Part shown: piece after piece, positions 54,113 through 62,564 of the stretch
How positions within the stretch are numbered: position 1 is the first letter of the stretch
Layout: each line of letters starts with the position of its first letter
Assembly: GCA_023662835.1 (NCBI GenBank)
Contig: JAMPII010000006.1
Location: 1 to 62,590, forward strand
Origin: Muribaculaceae bacterium
GTDB lineage: Bacteria > Bacteroidota > Bacteroidia > Bacteroidales > Muribaculaceae
Direction: 5' to 3'
DNA length: 62,590 nt
The notes under the pieces: generated by a model
What the model was told of the DNA's origin: nothing
The model's input: the letters and a program-made list of their open reading frames with translations, nothing else
Database searches by the model: none
Position numbers and translations under genes: made by a program

Positions 54113-55855
54113 TTAGCGTGAGGCTTGGTTGAGGGCGGCGCGGGCTTGTGAAGTGACTGAGCGCCAGTCGAAGCCGGGGTTGTTGATTTGGCCGTTGAGA
54201 AATACGGGGAGTATGGAATCGATTTCCGACATATCGGCGCCTGAAGCACGGAGCAGTTTCACTTTCTCGGCTGTCTCGATGCCGTCGATGAGGCGTTCGA
54301 AGCGCATCGAGGAGCGGTTGCCGGGGTAAACCATAAAGGTGTCGCCCGAGCTCCACAGGCCAAAGCAGCCGTCGGTTTGGGGGTTGGCCGGCCAGGAATT
54401 GTAGGTCCAGCGGAGCATTCCATCGAAGTCGGCGGCTATGCCATACCATCCGAGCAGTTCAGCCTCGTAGGGGTCGGAGAAGGTGAAGGTGTTGGGGAAC
54501 GACGGCCCGCAGCAAACGTAGAAGGTGGTGTTCAGCCCGTTGGCGCGTCGTTGGGATATGTCGGCCGGATCGGCCGGGTGGTTCATGTTGATGCAAATGT
54601 CGCGCAAGGTAGGGTAGCGGCGGTACGATTTGTGGTCGTCGGCCAGAGCCAGTCCAAGTTCGGGAGCGTAGCGGTTGATAATCTTCACTGTGGCGTCCAT
54701 AGCTTCGGGAGAGCGTTCGTCCATGGCTATGTTGGTTATTCCCTGCCATCCCTTTTGAGCAAGGTGGGCCTTGAAATCGGTGAGAAACGGAGGCCAAATG
54801 CGGTTGAACTCGTCGGAGCCCGGGTCGGCTTTGACGGTGACGGTATGTTGGGCGGCTTCGTCGAAATATTCCAGTTCGCAGTTCCATGGCACCATCGAGT
54901 AGCAGTTTATCATTTTGTCGATGCCCAGCGAGAGCATCAGTTCAACCCAACGGTCGAAAACCTGATAGTTGTAGCTCCAGGTTCCGTCGGCATTGAGTTG
55001 CCATGTTATCATCGGCTCGTAGGCATCGTAGCATTGGTGGTTCCAGGGGTCCTTGTTGAGTGTGGCTGTAATCACTTTTTGTCCGGCATCGGCGAGCCTG
55101 GTCATAAGCGGTTTGAGGGCTTCGAAATGTTCATCGCTCCAAGTAGCCACTCCTTCCGCGCGGGCAACTGCCGCCGGGTGTTGCCACAGATCGAGGTGGT
55201 AGGCCCATTGACGCGCAGGCGGAAGCGTATGGTTTTGAACCTCAAGTGTCAGAGGCAGCGCGATATGGTCGCCATTGGCGGAACTGACGGTTACGGTTGT
55301 TGTATAAATTCCGGCCTGCGCTGTGTCGGGAACCGTAACAGTGAGCCATACCGGACGGGCTGTTCGCCCCTGCATATCAAACACTTTCAGCGAGTCGATC
55401 ATGTCGGGCAGCAACGCTTTACCGGCGCTGTCGGTGGGGAATCCGATTTTGTAGGCCGAGTCGGCTAGTGCGTAGCGAACAAAGCGTGCGGAGGCTATCG
55501 ACGATGGAAGCACTGCGCGTGCGGATTTGAAATCGGCTATATTGCATGTGACCCCGCTGATACTGTCGGCTGACCAAAGCAGAATCTGGGCTGATTCGCG
55601 TTCGCCTTTCCATGCTGTAAGGCGCAGGGTGTCGTATGTTTCGGTTGGCACATTGGCGCGCAGGTAGCGAATGTCGGCGCTCGCCCAGGCTGCGTTCAGC
55701 CCCGTGGGAACCGAGTCCCAGCGTTGCTGTTCGGCGGTGGAAAGCTCGGTTGGTTCGTCGGGCTCGGTGAAAGTGACCACGGCGTTATAAGGCTTTGTGC
55801 AACTGAAAAATAGTGAGGCTGAAGCTACAGCCGCAAGGTATACTCTGAAGTTCAT
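54113..55855 (-). CDS. GH123-like glycoside hydrolase (DUF4091) lipoprotein
   Basis: 580 aa with lipobox SLFFSCTKP. Beta-sandwich domain (about 40-205) then a TIM-barrel-like catalytic domain. D379-E380 (NIAMDERSPEAM) is the vicinal acidic pair of GH123 beta-N-acetylgalactosaminidases, which use substrate-assisted catalysis. The C-terminal DUF4091 segment has MRFERLIDGIETAEK. Activity on N-acetylhexosaminides is probable but not shown. Start overlaps the rhamnosidase stop (ATGA), so the two enzymes are co-translated. Confidence 0.85.
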   Translation of the reverse strand: MNFRVYLAAVASASLFFSCTKPYNAVVTFTEPDEPTELSTAEQQRWDSVPTGLNAAWASADIRYLRANVPTETYDTLRLTAWKGERESAQILLWSADSISGVTCNIADFKSARAVLPSSIASARFVRYALADSAYKIGFPTDSAGKALLPDMIDSLKVFDMQGRTARPVWLTVTVPDTAQAGIYTTTVTVSSANGDHIALPLTLEVQNHTLPPARQWAYHLDLWQHPAAVARAEGVATWSDEHFEALKPLMTRLADAGQKVITATLNKDPWNHQCYDAYEPMITWQLNADGTWSYNYQVFDRWVELMLSLGIDKMINCYSMVPWNCELEYFDEAAQHTVTVKADPGSDEFNRIWPPFLTDFKAHLAQKGWQGITNIAMDERSPEAMDATVKIINRYAPELGLALADDHKSYRRYPTLRDICINMNHPADPADISQRRANGLNTTFYVCCGPSFPNTFTFSDPYEAELLGWYGIAADFDGMLRWTYNSWPANPQTDGCFGLWSSGDTFMVYPGNRSSMRFERLIDGIETAEKVKLLRASGADMSEIDSILPVFLNGQINNPGFDWRSVTSQARAALNQASR

Positions 55856-58680
55856 AGCTTAAATGTGTGAATGCCCGAGGGGAGGGTTAATTTTTCTAAT
55901 GTTGGTAGAGTGACGTTTGCTGTGCAATTGGCAGGGATGGTGATTGTGTAAACAACCTGATTGCCTTCGCGATGCCATTCGCTTTCGATTTTGCCGTAGA
56001 GCGAATCGTAGCTGGCCGATGCATAGTCGAGGGGCTTAACTGCCGACGGGCTGATTTCGATAATCGGATTTCCGTTGTTGTCGTGGCGCATTTTAATGCC
56101 AACGATGTGGCTGTAGAAGTACTCGCTGATGAGGCTGTACTGCATATGGTTGGTGGATGCGCATGCGGCCCAGTCCTCCCACATTGTAGTAGCGCCTTGG
56201 CTAACCATGTAGCCCCATCCGGGATATTCGGGCTGTGTGGCTACGCGCCATGCAGCTTCTGGATCCTGCGCCGGAAGCCATTTCATCAAGGCGCGTGTGC
56301 CGAGGAATCCTGTTTTTGCTTTGTATTGGTTTGCAGCCAGTTGGACTAAGAATTTGTTGTTTACGGCCGTTATGGCCGAGTCAGGAACCAAGCCTTCGTA
56401 AAGCGCTACTACGTTGGGCGCCAATCGATAGCCGGTTGGCTGGTTGCCGTAGTAGGTGGATTCGGTTGCTTTGAAGTATCGGCGGTTGAAATCGTTGCGC
56501 ACACGGCTGGCCCATTGGCTGTAGTAGGGAATGCGGTTGGTGGAATCGATAATGGCCGATATGCGTGCGAGATGACGAAGCACGCTGTAGTAGCTTGAAG
56601 CACCGTAGGTTATCACGCCTTCCGGTGGCGCAAGAATCGACGAACCTTTCAAAGAAGGGAGTATCGAGTCGGCCGGCGACACCCAATCGCCTAACACTTC
56701 GCGCATTAGTCCGGGGTGGCCGGGATATTCATGGCTGCGGGCATGTTCGGCAAATTTTGCCAGCGGGGTGTAAATTTCGCCTAGCACACGCTTGTCGCCG
56801 TAGAATTCGAACAGATTAGTTGGTACGTAGGCTATTGCGGCGGGCCATGTTATGGAAACGCCCGCGTCGTAGCGGGTGCTGGGAGCAATGGTGTTCAGTC
56901 CGCCGTCGTCGGCTTGTGTGCCAACGAGATCGCGCATCCATTTGGTGTAGAACTGAGCCATGTCGTAGTTGTAGATTGCCGCTTCGGTAGTGAGGAATCC
57001 GTCGGCTGTCCAGCCGAGCTTTTCGCGGTGGGGGCAGTCGGTTGGAATGCCCATGAAGTTGTTGAGCAGCGTGATCTGCGACATATGCTGCAGCTGGTTT
57101 GCGACCGGGTCGGAGCATTTGAACGAGCCTACCGGGCGTAGGTCGCTGTGGACCGGTACCCCTTCGAGAGCTACAACTTTCACTCCCGGTTCGGCTGTGA
57201 TGCGGGCATAGCGGAACCCTTTGTAGGAGAAGTGGCATTCGAACTCCTCTTCCCCTTCGCCTTTAAGGATATATGCGTTTTGTTGGCGCACCTCGAGGGT
57301 GGCATCGTGGAAGGCGGCGTAATGCTTGTCGGCCAGCTTGGCGCTCATGGCCAATCGGGCGGGATGTAGATTTTTAACCAGAGTGGTGTCGGAAGGGAGC
57401 TCGCAATACTCAACCAGGACGCGCGAGCCGCGAGGGCCGCTTACTTTCACGCGGGCCCATCCGGCAATGTTCTGTCCGATATCGAACAGGGTGATACGGC
57501 TGTCGCGCTGAATGCGGCGCACGGGTTGGTAGGGTGTGGCGCGGCGCACCGGAGGCAGCATCTGTGCCTGCAGTGTCGACATCGGCCACTGCTCGAGCGA
57601 TGCTTGTTTCCACGAGGAGTCGTTGAAGTCGGGCATATCCCAGCCGGGGAGTTCGCGGCGGGCGTCGTACACCTCGCCAAGGCGGGTGTCGTCGAAAACG
57701 ATAGGACCCTCCGTTACCTTCCAAGTAGGGTCGGTTACTACGGAAACAACGTCGCCTTTGTCGGTTGTGAGGCGCAGGAGGGCCAGCAGTTTTGGCTGCG
57801 AAATCCAGGCGCTTTGGTTCAGTTTCCAGGCATCGTTGCAAATAGGGCTGTACTGTCCGCGGCCGAGCATCACGCCGATGGCGTTGCCTTTGCCTTGACG
57901 GATGAGGTCGGTCACGTCGTAGTGGCTGTAGAGCGAGGTTTGCTCGAAGTTTGTCCATGCGGGATTGAGCACGTCGTTGCCAACGCGGTGGCCGTTGATG
58001 AAGGCTTCGAAATAGCCCAAACCGCATATGAAAAGGTCGGCCCGAGCAAGCTTCGGCGGGGCGTTGAACTCCTTGCGCAGCAGTGGTGCTGCGTCGTAGG
58101 CCGGCTTTATGGAGTCGTAAATTTTCAGCAGGTTCATGTCGGCATAGCTTCGTATGGGCCCGCTGTTTGTCATGGCCGGTTTTTCCTGTTGTTTGTGGGC
58201 ATCCCATTCCGCTTTCCATTGTTTATGGGGCTTTAGGGCAATCCATTTGGCGTTGTTCCAGTCCGTTGAGTCGATAACGCCGCTGAGCCACATTGAAGGT
58301 TTAGCCCAGGCGCTGGATTTTCCGTTTTCGTCCCATAGACGGACGGTCCAGAAGCAGCGCTGGAACGAGCCGAGCTGTTTGCCGGCATATTGGATATGGG
58401 CTGTTGAGGATGAGATAACTTTCCCGCTGTTCCACAGATCGGCTTTCCCTTCCTTGAGTTTGGAGGGGGAGGATGCTACGAGAATCTGATAGGCGGTTTG
58501 TCGGGCTCCGGCGCGGTTGTTGGCATCGGGCACCCAGCTAAGCCGCGGGGGCAGGACGGTTTGTACGCAAGCACCGCTGTCCATGTATTCGCAGCGGAGA
58601 TTTTTCACTTTCAAGGCCTGGGCAGGAATGGCTATAAGGGCGGCAACTGCTGTGGCCAAACATGTTCTGAATAGGGTCAT
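55852..58680 (-). CDS. GH78 alpha-L-rhamnosidase
   Basis: 942 aa with a signal peptide (about 1-22, ending AQA). Bac_rhamnosid_N-like sandwich domains (about 30-430), then the six-hairpin (alpha/alpha)6 barrel with the signature DCPHREKLGWTADGF and the later GATTMWEDW; the Glu residues in each are the general acid and base of the family. C-terminal beta domain from about 850. Releases rhamnose from glycans or plant glycosides. Forms a two-gene unit with the GH123-like gene. No SusC/SusD pair or sensor lies alongside. Confidence 0.93.
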   Translation of the reverse strand: MTLFRTCLATAVAALIAIPAQALKVKNLRCEYMDSGACVQTVLPPRLSWVPDANNRAGARQTAYQILVASSPSKLKEGKADLWNSGKVISSSTAHIQYAGKQLGSFQRCFWTVRLWDENGKSSAWAKPSMWLSGVIDSTDWNNAKWIALKPHKQWKAEWDAHKQQEKPAMTNSGPIRSYADMNLLKIYDSIKPAYDAAPLLRKEFNAPPKLARADLFICGLGYFEAFINGHRVGNDVLNPAWTNFEQTSLYSHYDVTDLIRQGKGNAIGVMLGRGQYSPICNDAWKLNQSAWISQPKLLALLRLTTDKGDVVSVVTDPTWKVTEGPIVFDDTRLGEVYDARRELPGWDMPDFNDSSWKQASLEQWPMSTLQAQMLPPVRRATPYQPVRRIQRDSRITLFDIGQNIAGWARVKVSGPRGSRVLVEYCELPSDTTLVKNLHPARLAMSAKLADKHYAAFHDATLEVRQQNAYILKGEGEEEFECHFSYKGFRYARITAEPGVKVVALEGVPVHSDLRPVGSFKCSDPVANQLQHMSQITLLNNFMGIPTDCPHREKLGWTADGFLTTEAAIYNYDMAQFYTKWMRDLVGTQADDGGLNTIAPSTRYDAGVSITWPAAIAYVPTNLFEFYGDKRVLGEIYTPLAKFAEHARSHEYPGHPGLMREVLGDWVSPADSILPSLKGSSILAPPEGVITYGASSYYSVLRHLARISAIIDSTNRIPYYSQWASRVRNDFNRRYFKATESTYYGNQPTGYRLAPNVVALYEGLVPDSAITAVNNKFLVQLAANQYKAKTGFLGTRALMKWLPAQDPEAAWRVATQPEYPGWGYMVSQGATTMWEDWAACASTNHMQYSLISEYFYSHIVGIKMRHDNNGNPIIEISPSAVKPLDYASASYDSLYGKIESEWHREGNQVVYTITIPANCTANVTLPTLEKLTLPSGIHTFKL

Positions 58681-58734
58681 AGCAAAAAGGCTTTTGATCG
58701 ACGCATTCTGGCGTCGAAAAGAGAGTTATGATTA

Positions 58735-58766
58735 CAAAAGTAGGGATTATTTAGGTGTTATTCAAA
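58735..58766 (-). promoter_or_regulatory. Promoter of the GH78/GH123-like pair, inside the portal gene end
   Basis: On the minus strand TTTG (58766-58763), 20 nt, TACTTTTG (58742-58735). Fits the Bacteroides promoter well. It overlaps the last codons and stop of the portal-like gene, so the pair can be read from its own start or through from the phage-like cassette. Confidence 0.7.
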
Positions 58767-60151
58767 TTTTTGTTGCCCTGTGCCTGTAAGGCGGTGAGTT
58801 TTGTGTCGCGGTCATCGATGAACGAGGCGAATGCTCCAAGCAAGTGGGCCAAGGCAGTAGAGGAGCCTTGTTGCTGACGCGCGTAGAGTTCGGCTCCGGT
58901 TGCTGGAGAAGGCTGCTGTCCGCGCATCGCTGCCGACACTCCGGATATGTCGCTAATCAGCGATAGCTCGGTTTGCAACATTGTTTGCAGTCCGAGATTG
59001 GAAGTGGAGCAAACAATTTGCTGCGGTCCGGGCGAGCCTTGGCGGGAGTTGTAGAGGACAATCCCGTCGGGGGCCGACCAGTTTTCGGCAACTTCGCTGA
59101 GCGGTTGTGAAGCGGATGCCTGATTTTCGGGGAACAGGAGTACACCTTTAGCTGAAGTTGAAAGTATGCGGTCGTTTAGTGTCAGTAGCCGGTTTATGTG
59201 GCGCTGACGTTCGATGAGATCCTCGACGAACGGATGGATTTCGCCGTCGATGAGGGGATGGAATGCGTAGACGTAGGGATGGTTTTCGGCAAAATACTCA
59301 TGAAGCAGTGTTCCTTGTGGGGTAAGGTAGCGGCAATGCCATTTTGGAATCAGGGTCCAAGAGCGCTGCAGAGGCTTCAGCCCTTTTCGACGACGGCGGT
59401 TGTTGCGGCGGTTGAGTGAATCGTCGTCATCGGGGAATTCGGCCAGCTCGCCGGTTTCGGGGTCGAAGCAGTGGGTAATTTCGCCGCATTCCAGAGTCCA
59501 CAGCTCAACAACGCGTATCGTGCCGGGCAACGAAGGGGAGGAGAAGTCGATGTTGTCATAGACAGATTGACCAAGACCGGACATTCCGCCCGACGGGATG
59601 GTTGGCGATACTGCTTCCTTTTCGAAAATTTCGCGTAATTGTGAGGCTCTGCGGCGATTGGAGTGTGAGAATTTGAACAGTAGGGTCATTAACGACATGT
59701 CGTGGAGTTGTCCCAGTAGTTGTGTGTGATGAGGCGAGAGGGTGGCTGTTCGGTCGATGAAGAAGCGTGCGGGTGAGATATTGTCGACCCACGTTCGGTT
59801 TTGTCCGTGACGCAGTTCGGTTGACAGGCGTTGGACGGCGCATCCCGATATAAGGAATTCCTGCAGGAGGGCGCAGTCTTCGGCCAGATTTTCTGACACA
59901 TGGCCATTGTCGGTGGCTGATTGGCGATAGTGGCCTACGATTGCTGTGACGGCAGGCAGAATCATGTTGCAGGTAGTTGGGTGATGACCTGTTCGGCGCA
60001 ACAGTTCCATTTCTGTCATTTTTTCGTTGGTGTTTGTAAGTATGATGTCGCCCCATTGGTCGCCGAATGTGTAGCGTTTATAACGGAGTCGACGCCGGCG
60101 CAACGATTCGCCTCGCTCCCATGCATACAGGGCTTGTTCGATTGGTTTCAT
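58751..60151 (-). CDS. Phage portal protein, P22-like
   Basis: 466 aa, no signal or membrane helix. Reads as a P22-type portal: an N-terminal YTFGDQWGD segment, a 'wing' region, and the later stem/crown portion with HPFVEDLIERQRHINRLLTLND and MRGQQPSPATGAELYARQQQGSSTALAHLLGAF. The (A)TG-x-x-x-x-RQQQGS pattern and the RD end are typical of Bacteroidetes phage portals. It is the last gene of a four-gene minus-strand set, after the capsid gene, the reverse of the common portal-then-capsid order. Intact, so either useful or recently acquired. Confidence 0.82.
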   Translation of the reverse strand: MKPIEQALYAWERGESLRRRRLRYKRYTFGDQWGDIILTNTNEKMTEMELLRRTGHHPTTCNMILPAVTAIVGHYRQSATDNGHVSENLAEDCALLQEFLISGCAVQRLSTELRHGQNRTWVDNISPARFFIDRTATLSPHHTQLLGQLHDMSLMTLLFKFSHSNRRRASQLREIFEKEAVSPTIPSGGMSGLGQSVYDNIDFSSPSLPGTIRVVELWTLECGEITHCFDPETGELAEFPDDDDSLNRRNNRRRRKGLKPLQRSWTLIPKWHCRYLTPQGTLLHEYFAENHPYVYAFHPLIDGEIHPFVEDLIERQRHINRLLTLNDRILSTSAKGVLLFPENQASASQPLSEVAENWSAPDGIVLYNSRQGSPGPQQIVCSTSNLGLQTMLQTELSLISDISGVSAAMRGQQPSPATGAELYARQQQGSSTALAHLLGAFASFIDDRDTKLTALQAQGNKNLNNT

Positions 60152-60153
60152 TG

Positions 60154-60693
60154 TCAGATTGTTATTGGTTGAATGGTGTTAAAGGCGGCTGAGTCGAGAT
60201 TGAACGTTTCGAGGGTGTCGACTACTACGGAAGCTGCCGCCAATTGTGGGGTGGGAACGGCGGGGTAGAGCAACGCTGTTGATGCCCCCGGCGCAAGTAT
60301 GGCCACCGGCTCGTCGGCTGAGGAACGTGTGAAGCAGCTGAGTTGCCTCAGCGCTAATGGCGAGAGGGGATCAGTGACGATAGTGGCAGCTTTCGACCAT
60401 CCTTCGAGCTTAATTTCGAGTAGGCGCACCGTATTTTCCGGCAGCGGCATAGCTACGGCGCCCCATGCAGTAGTGTAAACCGAAATTGATTCGGCGAGAT
60501 CGACCGGGTTGAGCAACTCAGGCGGAGCCGTCAGCAACAGGTTGTGGTACCAGTCGAGCATTGCTGCTTCGAGAAAAGCATCGAGGTCAATGCCGCTGAT
60601 TGCTGTAACGGACTGTCCGCTGTTGGCGGGTTCGGGAAAGGCGCGCAACCGCCATTGTTTGAGCAGTTGCGCGCGGGTGAGGGTGAGTTTCAT
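60154..60693 (-). CDS. Unknown protein between capsid and portal genes
   Basis: 179 aa, no signal peptide or membrane helix. Starts MKLTLTRAQLLKQWRLR and has an Asp/Leu-rich helical part (LDAFLEAAMLDWYHNLLL) followed by beta-rich sequence with many Ala/Pro. Position between a capsid and a portal protein suggests a head-completion or connector type role; I do not recognise the family. Two bases precede the portal start and five follow the capsid stop, so the three are one operon. Confidence 0.65.
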   Translation of the reverse strand: MKLTLTRAQLLKQWRLRAFPEPANSGQSVTAISGIDLDAFLEAAMLDWYHNLLLTAPPELLNPVDLAESISVYTTAWGAVAMPLPENTVRLLEIKLEGWSKAATIVTDPLSPLALRQLSCFTRSSADEPVAILAPGASTALLYPAVPTPQLAAASVVVDTLETFNLDSAAFNTIQPITI

Positions 60694-60698
60694 GGCAA

Positions 60699-61943
60699 TT
60701 AAGCAGGGAGATATTTACGGCATATACGCATATGGGCTTCGGGGTAGCGCAGTACAAGGCAAGATGCCTCGGTGAGGACAATTGCGTCGCAATTGCGCTG
60801 GCCTGAGCTACGCAGATCGAGAGGTTCGGCCTTGAAGGGGATGTGAACGTACTTCTGGATATACTCGGGGTCGATTATCATACCGTCGTCGGGGTGGCCG
60901 CACTGGTCGAACACTTCGGAAAGAATCACGTAGAGACGTCCGAATTTGGTTACAATTTCATGGAAGTCGAGACCCCAGCGCACGGTAGTCTGCGATGCTT
61001 CCAGCACTTTGCTCTGAGGCACTTTCGATATGATTTCGATTAGTCCGGAGCCGCCGATTAGCACTTTTCGCGACGAACCGGCGTTGCCGGTGAAAGCCTG
61101 ACGGGCGATCTCGATTAATGTGTTATGGTTGAAATCGGCTTTTGAATAGTCGAATTGACGGCCTGCCTGCGCCCATATGCCGCCAGTTGTGAACACATCG
61201 CCGCGTTGCGGTCCCTTGTCGAGACGCGATTTGGCGCCGAACAGATATGATTTTTCGATGCCGAGGCGCATGTCCATCAGCGCCATCTCCTCTTGGTCGG
61301 TTAGTGTGATTCCAACCTCCTTTGCTGCAAGACGGTGAAGCACAGATTGTTCCACTTGGGCCTTAAAAATTTGACAATAGTTTTGCTCCTTCTTTGGAAG
61401 AACCTGAGCCTGAGGAGTTTGTACGTCGAGCTCGGCCGCTGCCCGGCCCATTCGGATTATGCGTGTCCCTTCCGGAATGGCGGGGAAAGAGGTTTCATCG
61501 TCGTCGGATGTGGAGATTATTTTCAGAGTTAGAGAGTCGTCGTTTACCTTTTCGACGTAGAAAACGGGGGCCTTTTCTGTGTTTTTTGGGTTGCCGTTTG
61601 CATCTACCATCAGAGCCATAACAGTGTCGGATTCGGCAAAAATTGAGGAGTTCTCAACCGAGATGCCGGCCGATTCGAAGTCGCCTGCCGAACGGGTTGC
61701 CGTGGTTACGGTTTCTCGGGGCAGTGAATCGACGGAATAGTATTCCACTTGCATACTGCTGCACTGGCGGGCACCTCCCTGGCGCGATATCTGATCGACC
61801 GGAGTGGCCATGGGGCGCACTTTCACAAGGCGTGAGTCGATATCGGACATGAGGAGTTCGGAGTTGTCGATGTTGGTTGTTTGAATTGTCAAGGGTGCGC
61901 CAAGAACATGGGTTGCACCTGTTGTACCTGTTGATGTTGACAT
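60699..61943 (-). CDS. Phage major capsid protein, SU10/DUF5309-like
   Basis: 414 aa. Opens with a flexible Ser/Thr/Gly tail, then GAPLTIQTTNIDNSELLMSD and RPMATPVDQISRQG, the N-arm and E-loop region of SU10-type capsids. NYCQIFKAQVEQSVLHRLAAKEVG and YLFGAKSRLD form the spine-helix block; the P-domain/A-domain strands include KVLIGGSGLIEII and FGRLYVILSEVFDQCGHP, ending with LVLRYPEAHMRICRKYLPA. HK97-fold by family. No protease or scaffold is evident apart from the 66-aa gene upstream. Confidence 0.8.
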   Translation of the reverse strand: MSTSTGTTGATHVLGAPLTIQTTNIDNSELLMSDIDSRLVKVRPMATPVDQISRQGGARQCSSMQVEYYSVDSLPRETVTTATRSAGDFESAGISVENSSIFAESDTVMALMVDANGNPKNTEKAPVFYVEKVNDDSLTLKIISTSDDDETSFPAIPEGTRIIRMGRAAAELDVQTPQAQVLPKKEQNYCQIFKAQVEQSVLHRLAAKEVGITLTDQEEMALMDMRLGIEKSYLFGAKSRLDKGPQRGDVFTTGGIWAQAGRQFDYSKADFNHNTLIEIARQAFTGNAGSSRKVLIGGSGLIEIISKVPQSKVLEASQTTVRWGLDFHEIVTKFGRLYVILSEVFDQCGHPDDGMIIDPEYIQKYVHIPFKAEPLDLRSSGQRNCDAIVLTEASCLVLRYPEAHMRICRKYLPA

Positions 61944-61954
61944 AGTTAGGTTGA

Positions 61955-61982
61955 AGTTAAAAGTTAAAAGTTAAAAGTTAAA
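61955..61982. repeat. Four 7-bp tandem repeats in the capsid gene leader
   Basis: AGTTAAA occurs four times in a row, ending 11 nt upstream of the capsid start codon (which is on the minus strand). Reads TTTAACT on the coding strand. Slippage here would alter the distance from any upstream signal to the capsid start. Confidence 0.9.
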
Positions 61983-61988
61983 GGGGGC

Positions 61989-62189
61989 CTAAGGTAGATC
62001 CCAGATACTGACGCGGCGTGGCGATAGCAGGGGTGATGTTCTTACGGGTTCGGAGTCGGGAACTTGGTCCTCGAACATTGCGGGTTGATTTATCAGTGAT
62101 TGGGCAGCTTCGGTTCGGCCGCGTAGATAGCCGCGTTGTTCGGCATCAGCAATGAGTTGCTGCAGTTCGGGTGTGTTTTCAGTTGACAT
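61989..62189 (-). CDS. Small 66-aa protein at the head of the phage-like cassette
   Basis: 66 aa, acidic and Gln-rich (STENTPELQQLIADAEQRGYLRGR, then AQSLINQPAMFED) with Pro and Ser further on. It precedes the capsid gene by 45 nt, on the same strand. Its position and acidic, probably helical start could suit a scaffold-like or regulatory peptide, but there is no sequence evidence for either. Confidence 0.6.
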   Translation of the reverse strand: MSTENTPELQQLIADAEQRGYLRGRTEAAQSLINQPAMFEDQVPDSEPVRTSPLLSPRRVSIWDLP

Positions 62190-62238
62190 ATGGGTTTAAA
62201 ATAATAGGTTAGTAAGGTGTGTTTTCCGGAGAACGATA

Positions 62239-62272
62239 CAAAGGTAAGAGGCGAAGGGAACCTCTGGTTCCC
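62239..62272 (-). promoter_or_regulatory. Candidate promoter and operator of the phage-like cassette
   Basis: Minus-strand TACCTTTG (62246-62239) fits the -7 consensus and lies 50 nt before the first start codon. A perfect palindrome GGGAACC-TCT-GGTTCCC (62256-62272) sits where the -33 region should be, so a bound repressor would block it. No good -33 TTTG is visible. Confidence 0.55.
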
Positions 62273-62536
62273 GATATAACTAAAAAATACAATTGTTAAC
62301 ACCGGTTAACGATTGCGGTTGCATTGGTTGAATGGTTGAATGGTTGCGAGAGCTTTTGCTGCTCTCGATCGGACTTTTTTGAATATCAAACCGATTTACT
62401 GTTCAAAATTTGTTTTTTTTGAACATCAAACTTGTATTAGAGTTCAATCTTTTTGTGATGTCGGCTCGATAGGCATTACAGAATTACCGGTTGTGGAATC
62501 GGATACATTTATAAAGAGATTCATTAATGGGACTTA

Positions 62537-62564
62537 GGGCCCATATCATAAAATTTCAGGGCCG
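62537..62564 (-). repeat. Dispersed palindromic element, copy C
   Basis: Same orientation as copy B: GGGCCC, ATATCATAAAATTTCA, then GGGCCG with the last base of the right end changed. It lies 350 bp upstream of the phage-like cassette, at the window edge. Confidence 0.88.

Noticed and set aside
54377-55468. 363-codon open frame antisense to the GH123-like gene
   Set aside because: Val/Gly-rich without family motifs; the minus-strand gene has a lipobox, catalytic pair and a coupled neighbour.
57526-58236. 236-codon open frame antisense to the rhamnosidase
   Set aside because: Shadow of the GH78 coding region; no start signals and no conserved motif.
58751-62189. An active complete prophage
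   Set aside because: No integrase, repressor, terminase, tail or lysis gene and no attachment repeats inside the window; the right edge remains open.
61955-62431. CRISPR array from the direct repeats near the right end
   Set aside because: Units are 7-17 bp, imperfect or without spacers, and no cas genes are seen.
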